From the NCBI GenBank assembly GCA_002469895.1, contig DKOA01000043.1, positions 161,767 through 167,947 on the forward strand: a stretch of DNA of 6,181 nt, read 5' to 3'. The notes under the pieces are model-generated. The model was given only the letters and a program-made list of their open reading frames with translations. It was not told where the DNA came from and did not search any database. Within the stretch, counting starts at the first letter, position 1. Every line of letters begins with the position of its first letter. The DNA is from Opitutia bacterium UBA7374. GTDB taxonomy: Bacteria > Verrucomicrobiota > Verrucomicrobiia > Opitutales > Coraliomargaritaceae. Made by a program: the position numbers and the translations under genes. Below are positions 1-6,181 of this stretch, one piece after another.

Positions 1-1445
1 TCATTTTTCATACCTCCGGTTCCTTTGCTCTTCTCATGGGCAGCCTTGTCATCGTAACCGGACCAACAGTGATCGTTCCCATGCTGCGACGTATTCGCAC
101 GCACCAGCGTCTCTGCAGTATTCTGCACTGGGAAGGTGTCCTGATTGACTCAATCGGCGTCTTTATTGCCATCCTTTGCTTTGAATGGGCCGTCGAAGGC
201 GGTGGCGCCGTCGCCCTACCTAACTTCCTTCTGCGTATTATCAGTGGCATCGGCCTGGGCAGCCTTGGAGGCTATGGGATCTACTGGATGCTTTCCCGGG
301 GATGGGTTCCGGCGAAAAACGTCAACGCCTTTTCACTCGCCAGCGCGCTCCTCATTTTTGGTACAACCGAGTTAATCAAACCGGAAGCCGGCCTTCTCGC
401 CGTTACTATAGCGGGCCTCGTGGTGGGGTTCAAAAAACCATCTCAACTGCGAGAGGTAAAGGCCTTCAAGGCAGAAATTGTCGATTTACTCATCGGCATG
501 CTTTTCCTCCTTCTGGTCTCCCGCCTTGAACTGAGCCAATTCAAAAGTTTCTTTGATTCGGGAGGCATCTGGGTCTTATTGGCCGTTGTTCTGATTATTC
601 GTCCGCTCAGTATTCTCGTCTCGGCTCATGGTACCAGTCTTCAGTGGCGGGAGAAGGCACTCCTTAGCTGGGTAGCCCCCAGAGGCGTTGTTGCTGCCTC
701 GATGGCATCTCTCTTTGCCCTTACCCTCGCCGAGCAGGAAAACCCAGTGGGCGACCCAGCCCTAATGGAGTCCTTTGTCTACTCCGTCATCTGTGCGACT
801 GTTCTCCTGCAAGGGCTCTCTGCCGGCATCGTTGCACGATTACTCGGCCTGCAACGCCCCGCACCGAATGATTGGCTCTTTATTGGCGCACACCATTTTG
901 CTCGTGAACTCGCCCACTCTCTGATCGAAAAAAACAACCAGTCCATCATTTTAATCGATACCAATGCCCGAAATATCGAATTGGCTCGTGAAGAGGGCTT
1001 ACTCGCCCTGCAACACAACGGCATGCAAGCCGAGGAGCTCTATCAGGACGTTGAAGCACTCTACGGAATCGGCTATGTTATGGCTCTGACTGATAATGTT
1101 GAACTCAATCAGCTGATCATGTTGCGGTGGAGTGAAGTCATTGAGCGGGATCGTGTCTTTGGCTGGATCCCCCGCAATCACGCCTCCAAAGAAGAACAAG
1201 TTTCCGGCCAAGCCGTATTCCGGGACTTACCCAGACCCGCCATTGCCAGCGTCCATTTGAACAGCAAGGAGCATGGTCTGTACTATTCTGATCTACAACC
1301 AGAGGATCCACCATTAAAAGACCCGGACTGTCCCCTCTTTCTCATCCGCGGGAAACAAATTAAAGCACTGCCCGATGCCGCAGCACTTTCCGCAAACACC
1401 CGTCCGGATGACCGCGTGCTCATCTATCAAAAACGCCGTAGCTAG
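1..1445 (+). CDS. CPA1/NhaP-type cation:proton antiporter with C-terminal Rossmann (TrkA-N-like) domain, 5' end missing
   Basis: This is the C-terminal 480 residues of an inner-membrane antiporter that would exchange Na+ or K+ for H+; the ion cannot be told from sequence. The reading frame is open from base 3 to the left edge, and the sequence before the first in-window ATG (base 36) still reads as membrane protein, so the true start lies upstream. Full CPA1 proteins of this design are around 600 residues, so roughly 100 or more are missing. Numbering from base 3: a TGPT motif at 19-22, EGVLID at 44-49 (matching the CPA1 ES..ND segment, with Glu44 and Asp49 kept), several hydrophobic helices, and APRG at 225-228 carrying the conserved Arg of a late helix. 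After about residue 285 the protein becomes soluble: a strand, GAHHFA at 295-300 (a degenerate Gly-rich loop) and IILID ending at Asp319 fit a nucleotide-binding Rossmann fold, probably a regulatory domain. The stop interlocks with that of the convergent gene. Confidence 0.9.
   Translation, partial: IFHTSGSFALLMGSLVIVTGPTVIVPMLRRIRTHQRLCSILHWEGVLIDSIGVFIAILCFEWAVEGGGAVALPNFLLRIISGIGLGSLGGYGIYWMLSRGWVPAKNVNAFSLASALLIFGTTELIKPEAGLLAVTIAGLVVGFKKPSQLREVKAFKAEIVDLLIGMLFLLLVSRLELSQFKSFFDSGGIWVLLAVVLIIRPLSILVSAHGTSLQWREKALLSWVAPRGVVAASMASLFALTLAEQENPVGDPALMESFVYSVICATVLLQGLSAGIVARLLGLQRPAPNDWLFIGAHHFARELAHSLIEKNNQSIILIDTNARNIELAREEGLLALQHNGMQAEELYQDVEALYGIGYVMALTDNVELNQLIMLRWSEVIERDRVFGWIPRNHASKEEQVSGQAVFRDLPRPAIASVHLNSKEHGLYYSDLQPEDPPLKDPDCPLFLIRGKQIKALPDAAALSANTRPDDRVLIYQKRRS
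1442..1445. other. Interlocked stop codons of convergent genes (CTAG)
   Basis: The antiporter ends with TAG on the + strand (1443-1445) and the secreted-protein gene ends with TAG on the - strand (1444-1442). The palindromic CTAG therefore supplies both stops in a 4-base overlap. No hairpin with a U-tract was seen next to it, so any transcription termination must occur inside one of the two coding regions. Confidence 0.95.
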
Positions 1446-2590
1446 TCGAACCCCGCATTTTGCAATACTGCTTCCATATCTTCCCGCAAACGCCTGGAGT
1501 CCGCAAAGTCCCCCAAAAAACCAGTTAGAGAGAAAATGTAGGCATGTTCCTCATCGCCCGCCAGCAATTGCTCATATAGCATACCCAGAGATTGTACGGT
1601 ATTGCGATAAGCCGGATTAACTCGATCAATCCCCGAAACAATTTGCCCGAGCCGACGTTCCACGATCCGGCGAACCGGCAGCTCATTGCGGAAACGCCAT
1701 AAATCCCGCAAATTTTTTGGGGCCACACCGGCTTCATCGAAGTCCACCATACTCGAGAGATCCAATATCCAACGCTCAGAACCCGACAACGACTTAAACC
1801 GAAATACCGGCTCAGAAAAGATCTTACCCATACAGGCTTTCCACCAATCGTTCAAAGTGACCGCTGGAGCTTCCGGATCGAGCGACTGAATCCGCTCGGT
1901 CAATTGAGGACTGACATCATACCCGGCAACCCCTGCACGCAAAAAACGACTGATCTCATCACGCGAAAAATCAGCCACCCGCTGGGCCATCACTAAAAAA
2001 TAAGCCGCCGTCTCCATATCATTGCTTCGTGAGCCATCGGCCGTCTTGAGCAGAGAGGGAAAAAGCGGCAACGTGTTATCCTCAGCGAACTCAAGCCAGC
2101 CTGAAACAACCGATGGACGTAAGCTCACATAAGTCTGTGCCGCAAGTGCGGAGACCACCCATGCCTTGACGGTTACTGGAGCACCGTACCCGTAATGATA
2201 AATAGCATAACGAGCCAAATAGCCGTCGACCATGCCCCGGCACAGCTTCCATAAGGAAAGATCCTCGCGCCAGTTAAAGTCGACTCGTACAAACCCGCCT
2301 GGCTCGATGGACATCTGGTAGTCACATGCATCCGCAGTATTATCCACCGTTCGTAAAGTGATGAGGACACGCTGGGGAAACCTGTCGGGTTGTTCACCCA
2401 GGTAGCGTTCCGCATCCCTCAAAACCTGTTCACCCAGTTCCAAGACAAATTGAACTGACGCTCGATCAAAACCTGCGACCTCAAAATGCTTGCCCTCAGC
2501 CGTCTGCACTTTGGGCTCTGCCCATACCATAGGGCTGAAAGCACAATTCAAGCACCACGCCAGCAGACTGCTCTTAAAGAACCCGACCAA
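1442..2590 (-). CDS. Hypothetical secreted/periplasmic protein, possibly a degenerate peptidase-MA-like (gluzincin) domain
   Basis: I do not recognise a named family. I place the start at the TTG ending at base 2590 because a perfect AGGAGG lies 6 bases before it and the resulting N-terminus is a convincing signal peptide: MVGFFKSS, a hydrophobic stretch (about residues 8-18), then SPMVWA with likely cleavage after Ala24. The open frame extends 15 codons further to another TTG, which would give a poorer leader. The product is 382 residues, and the mature protein is soluble with no further membrane helix. Residues 72-110 (strand RVLITL, then VDN, then a GG turn and VRVDFNW) followed by helices at 113-133 and 141-153 resemble the order seen in peptidase-MA-like domains. 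At the place where HExxH would be expected there is RGMVD (118-122), and where P-x-WL-x-EG is expected there is VKAWVVSALAA. The rest (190-382) is mostly helical and charged. It overlaps the upstream DUF4013-like gene by 17 bases, implying coupled translation and perhaps shared function. Inference: a binding or structural protein rather than an active protease. Confidence 0.85.
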   Translation of the reverse strand: MVGFFKSSLLAWCLNCAFSPMVWAEPKVQTAEGKHFEVAGFDRASVQFVLELGEQVLRDAERYLGEQPDRFPQRVLITLRTVDNTADACDYQMSIEPGGFVRVDFNWREDLSLWKLCRGMVDGYLARYAIYHYGYGAPVTVKAWVVSALAAQTYVSLRPSVVSGWLEFAEDNTLPLFPSLLKTADGSRSNDMETAAYFLVMAQRVADFSRDEISRFLRAGVAGYDVSPQLTERIQSLDPEAPAVTLNDWWKACMGKIFSEPVFRFKSLSGSERWILDLSSMVDFDEAGVAPKNLRDLWRFRNELPVRRIVERRLGQIVSGIDRVNPAYRNTVQSLGMLYEQLLAGDEEHAYIFSLTGFLGDFADSRRLREDMEAVLQNAGFD

Positions 2591-3197
2591 CTGCCGCCTC
2601 CTCGATCCAGCGAAAATACAAGGTAGAGTAAACAATCAAGGGAAGCAGACTAAAAAAGAAAGCCAGACCATAAAACGGCCAAAAAATAGCCGCTAGACCA
2701 ACGGCAGCCAATACTGCGACCAAAACGGAAGGAAAGAGTCCGCGAGCCATCCGTAGAATCAGAAAAACTTCCAATAGATCCTGTACATTCTCTCGCAGCG
2801 TCGCATGCCTCTGAAATCGGTAAAGCCCTGCACAAAGGAAGACAGATCCGGCAATCAGGCCGGCAATTTGTAGAGCGGGTCGAAGCAGGCCGAACCCAAC
2901 CAGCTCAAGAAGACCCCCGAGAAGGAAGACCGCATAAATTGGGAGCAACCAATAAAACAACCAAACCAGGGCAAAGCGCAAACCGTCCCGGAACAAGCCT
3001 TTCCAGTCTGTCCACTCAGGTAATAGGACAACTCCTTGCCGACGACACTCCCGACAAACCCGCATCAGATAACCAAAGGCGAGTAAATTAATCACCGGAA
3101 TAAAAGACAACAATCCGCCAATCAATAGCTTCTGCCAGATGCCGGGCTTTTGCAGAATAACCAGCAGTACCGAATCAAATTTTGGAGCTTCCTTCAT
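2574..3197 (-). CDS. DUF4013-like multipass membrane protein
   Basis: The product is a 207-residue integral membrane protein of unknown function. Its N-terminus reads like DUF4013: KLLIGGLLSFIPVINLLAFGY (about residues 23-43) is a first helix with the typical 'IGG.L..IP..N....GY' pattern. It is followed by a basic cytoplasmic turn with two cysteines (C48, C51) and then the LPEWTDWKGLFRDGL element (59-73), which is the most diagnostic part. Hydrophobic segments follow at roughly 73-97, 104-125 and 154-195, the last long enough for two helices, giving about five membrane passes. The ATG at 3197 is the preferred start; a TTG two codons earlier (3203) is possible. An AGGAG (complement of 3219-3223) lies 21 bases before the ATG or 15 before the TTG, both too far for a good Shine-Dalgarno, so the start is uncertain. 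It is the first gene of a two-gene unit with the downstream secreted protein, whose ribosome site lies inside its last codons. Family assignment is from motif memory only. Confidence 0.85.
   Translation of the reverse strand: MKEAPKFDSVLLVILQKPGIWQKLLIGGLLSFIPVINLLAFGYLMRVCRECRRQGVVLLPEWTDWKGLFRDGLRFALVWLFYWLLPIYAVFLLGGLLELVGFGLLRPALQIAGLIAGSVFLCAGLYRFQRHATLRENVQDLLEVFLILRMARGLFPSVLVAVLAAVGLAAIFWPFYGLAFFFSLLPLIVYSTLYFRWIEEAAVGRVL
2597..2602 (-). promoter_or_regulatory. Perfect Shine-Dalgarno AGGAGG for the secreted-protein gene
   Basis: On the minus strand AGGAGG is followed by six bases (CGGCAG) and then TTG. This is ideal spacing and fixes TTG at 2590 as the start of the downstream gene. 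The site is embedded in the Glu-Glu-Ala codons near the end of the DUF4013-like gene, whose TAA stop (2576-2574) lies 12 bases beyond the new start codon. This is a typical layout for translational coupling. Confidence 0.8.
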
Positions 3198-3223
3198 AGT
3201 CAATGGTGCGTATACATACTCCT
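3184..3223. promoter_or_regulatory. Back-to-back divergent start region without intergenic space
   Basis: The minus-strand ATG (3197-3195) and the plus-strand ATG (3203-3205) are separated by five bases; if the minus-strand TTG is used, the two start codons share base 3203. A GGAG (3184-3187) lies 15 bases before the + start and an AGGAG (complement of 3219-3223) lies 15-21 bases before the - starts, each inside the other gene's coding sequence. These are off-optimal spacings. I could not identify a convincing -35/-10 pair for either direction. Promoters must therefore overlap the opposing gene or be weak or non-canonical. Confidence 0.6.
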
Positions 3224-4104
3224 GTGCAGCCTACAGTAAAAGAAAAATCCGATGATTACCGGCAACATGTGGAAACCGGCATCGATGCGCTTCTACCCCC
3301 CGCTGAAAAACGTCCCGTAAGGCTCCATCAGGCAATGCGCCATTCCATGGAAGCGGGCGGCAAGCGTATCCGTCCGGTTCTTCTCCTGGCCGCTGCTGAT
3401 TTATTCCCAAAGCAGAGTGACCCCGTCCCGGCAGCTGTAGCCATCGAGTGCCTGCATACTTATACTCTCATTCATGACGATCTGCCGGCTCTGGATAACA
3501 GTGACTTGCGTCGTGGACGTCCTTCTTGCCACTGTGCTTTCGATGAAGCAACCGCACTCCTCGCCGGTGATGCCCTGTTGACCCATGCCTTTCATATTCT
3601 TGCTCAGTCCTATGCCGAAGAAAGCGCATTATCCTGCGGGCTCATGCAAATTCTCTCATATGCAGCCGGCAGCACACGATTGATCGGCGGGCAACAAGAA
3701 GACATCGAAAACGAAGGTCGTGTAGCCAGTGCGGATACCCTCCACTACATCCATGAAAATAAAACGGCTGCACTCATCGCCGCCTCACTCCGCATGGGCC
3801 TTCTTTTTACCCAGCCAGAAGCCGGACAGCTAGATCTAATGGAGCTCGCCGGTGGGCAGATAGGTCTTTGTTTTCAGATTATTGATGATATTCTCGATGC
3901 CACCTCTACAGTTGAGACTATGGGCAAGCCCGTGGGAAGCGATGCCGCTGCAGGAAAGAATACCTACGTGGCCCTGCACGGGATAGAATCGGCCCGGGAG
4001 ATGGCACGCAGCCACGCTAAGCAAGCGCTCGAACAAGTGCAGCAAATCGGCGGTAACAACAAATTCCTACTTCAGTTTATTGAGTCACTCGAGGCGCGCA
4101 TCTC

Positions 4105-4108
<4 letters not shown>
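3203..4108 (+). CDS. ispA: Short-chain polyprenyl diphosphate synthase, probably (2E,6E)-farnesyl diphosphate synthase
   Basis: This cytosolic enzyme condenses isopentenyl diphosphate with allylic diphosphates, feeding quinone, undecaprenyl and possibly terpenoid synthesis. The 301 residues match the usual length of bacterial FPP/GGPP synthases. Visible motifs: GGKRIRP (52-58, IPP-binding Lys/Arg); the first Asp-rich motif DDLPALD (92-98) with the bacterial two-residue insertion, followed by LRRGRP (102-107); AGDALL (121-126); GGQQEDI (162-168); HENKT (184-188); the second Asp-rich motif DDILD (228-232); and the C-terminal GKPVGSDAAAGKNTY (241-255). The residue five before the first Asp motif is Tyr87, where an aromatic side chain normally limits the product to C15. 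That favours FPP over GGPP, but chain length is not proven by sequence. The ATG at 3203 places the first helix as in IspA with a short polar extension; later GTG codons have no better ribosome site. It is divergent from the DUF4013-like gene and overlaps galK by 4 bases at the 3' end. Confidence 0.92.
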
Positions 4109-5256
<1,148 letters not shown>

Positions 5257-5274
5257 ATTAGAATTGTTTTCGCC

Positions 5275-6181
5275 TTATTTCCCGGCCTTGCCGGCTCGCG
5301 TATCACGCAAACCGACCGTCTGATTCATCGTAGGCTCGCCCGTTTGGGAATCCTCGGTATCTGCGCAAAAGTATCCGACACGCTCAAACTGACAGGTCTG
5401 CCCCGGAGACAATTCTGCCAGAGACGGCTCTCCATAGACTATCGTCTGGTCCATCGATTGCGGATTCACAAAGTCCAGAAAATCGCGATCCCTGTCAGCA
5501 TCCGGCTTTTCTTCGGTGAAGAGTCGATCAAACATCCGCACCGGTAGGCGCAAGGCGTGTTTCGCACTAACCCAGTGGATAACTCCCTTTACCTTACGAT
5601 CCTCCGGGTTGCGATTCAAGGTATCCAGATCCACGCGACAAAGCAGCTTGATAATCTTGCCCGCCTCATCTTTCACCACTTCCTCGCACTTCACGATGTA
5701 TGCACCGCGCAAGCGAACTTCACCACCCAACTTGAGACGAAAAAACTTTCGATTGGCCGCCTCTCTAAAGTCCGCCTGCTCAATATATAGCCGCTCAGTA
5801 AAAGGTACCTTGCGTGTACCAGCCGCTGCATCCTCCGGATTATTCACTGCCTCAACCTCTAAAGTCTCCCCCTCCGGCCAGTTCGTAAGTTCCACTTCCA
5901 AAGGATCCAGCACGGCCATGCGACGCACAGCTGTCCGATTCAGCACCTCGCGCACGGAGTGCTCCAAAAGAGCTATATCACTCGTCGAAGGTACTTTTGT
6001 GATGCCCACCGTGGCACAAAAATTACGGATTGCCTCGGCCGGGTATCCCCGACGTCGCATCCCTGAAAGCGTTGGCATGCGGGGGTCATTCCAGCCCTTG
6101 ACATGCCCCGCCTCAACCAAGGCTCGTAGCTTACGCTTGCTCACCACTGTGTAGGTCAGATTGAGCCGGGCAAACTCGGTC
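5275..6181 (-). CDS. glnS: Glutaminyl-tRNA synthetase, C-terminal 301 residues (5' end beyond window)
   Basis: This is a class I aminoacyl-tRNA synthetase that attaches glutamine to tRNA(Gln) in the cytosol. The frame stays open to the right edge (codons complete to 6180), so about 250 N-terminal residues, including the HIGH motif, are missing; bacterial GlnRS is about 550 residues. Numbering from the edge: EFARLNL (2-8), immediately followed by the second class I signature VVSKRKL (12-18), then GWNDPRMPTLSGMRRRGY (29-46), characteristic of GlnRS. AVLDPLEVEL (near 90) begins the two beta-barrel anticodon-binding domains, with DFREAANRKFFRL, KVKGVIHWVSAKHA (about 196-209), FERVGYFC (about 265-272) and the terminal NQTVGLRDT. 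These match E. coli GlnS closely in order and spacing. The GTG codon at 6147 sits in the signature motif and is not a start. The likely direction is glnS then galK in one transcript. Presence of GlnRS suggests direct charging of tRNA(Gln). Confidence 0.95.
   Translation of the reverse strand, partial: TEFARLNLTYTVVSKRKLRALVEAGHVKGWNDPRMPTLSGMRRRGYPAEAIRNFCATVGITKVPSTSDIALLEHSVREVLNRTAVRRMAVLDPLEVELTNWPEGETLEVEAVNNPEDAAAGTRKVPFTERLYIEQADFREAANRKFFRLKLGGEVRLRGAYIVKCEEVVKDEAGKIIKLLCRVDLDTLNRNPEDRKVKGVIHWVSAKHALRLPVRMFDRLFTEEKPDADRDRDFLDFVNPQSMDQTIVYGEPSLAELSPGQTCQFERVGYFCADTEDSQTGEPTMNQTVGLRDTRAGKAGK

Noticed and set aside
2591..2635. N-terminal extension of the secreted protein to a TTG at 2635
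   Set aside because: It adds an Arg-rich stretch ahead of the signal peptide and has no ribosome site as good as the AGGAGG that precedes the internal TTG.
3150..3178. Possible -35 TTGCAG with a 17-base spacer ahead of the ispA-like gene
   Set aside because: The element at the -10 position (AATCAA) matches the TATAAT consensus poorly, so I do not call a promoter.
3202..3217. Five-codon mini-ORF (ATG TAT ACG CAC CAT TGA) on the minus strand just before the DUF4013-like start, behind AGGAG
   Set aside because: The AGGAG is only one base from its ATG, which is too close for normal initiation, and a five-residue leader has no recognisable attenuation features. It is most likely chance.
5282..5294. 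Inverted repeat CCGGC-3 nt-GCCGG at the end of glnS
   Set aside because: The stem is only 5 bp, it encodes the repeated Ala-Gly-Lys at the glnS C-terminus, and on the transcript strand it is followed by GAAATAAGG rather than a U-run. It is not a credible terminator.
5516..6154. A 212-codon open frame on the + strand opposite glnS
   Set aside because: It lies wholly antisense to a strongly supported glnS, the translation is rich in Ser/Arg/Thr with no domain-like pattern, and there is no ribosome site. It is a shadow of GC-biased codons.

Overview
The window is protein-coding almost from end to end. It holds six genes, two of them cut by the window edges, with only about 23 bases outside coding sequence. 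I found no RNA gene, mobile element, CRISPR array or long repeat. The organism looks like a Gram-negative-type bacterium of moderate GC. The protein flavour (a GNHTDYN-type galactokinase, a TGPT-type cation/proton antiporter, a DUF4013-like membrane protein, bacterial glutaminyl-tRNA synthetase) best suits a marine Verrucomicrobiota of the Opitutae/Puniceicoccales kind. That placement is from memory of family members and is tentative.

Layout, left to right. (1) The 3' part of a CPA1/NhaP-type antiporter with a C-terminal Rossmann-like domain is on the + strand. (2) A two-gene minus-strand unit follows, transcribed leftwards: a DUF4013-like multipass membrane protein, then an unrecognised secreted or periplasmic protein. 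The second gene starts at a TTG preceded by a perfect AGGAGG that lies inside the first gene. (3) A short-chain polyprenyl (probably farnesyl) diphosphate synthase is on the + strand, with its start codon only five bases from that of the DUF4013-like gene. (4) A second minus-strand unit is glnS (3' half visible) followed after 18 bases by galK.

Architecture. Both convergent junctions (antiporter/secreted protein and ispA/galK) overlap by exactly 4 bases with interlocked stop codons, so neither has room for an intergenic terminator. The single divergent junction leaves no intergenic promoter space, so each gene's promoter must lie in the other's coding sequence or further away.

Functionally these are mostly housekeeping genes: ion homeostasis, isoprenoid precursor synthesis, galactose phosphorylation and tRNA charging. 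They form no obvious shared pathway. The only uncharacterised material is the DUF4013-like/secreted-protein pair. Its secreted member has a layout reminiscent of a peptidase-MA-like (gluzincin) domain without a visible HExxH zinc site. I see no convincing new defence, mobile or biosynthetic system here.
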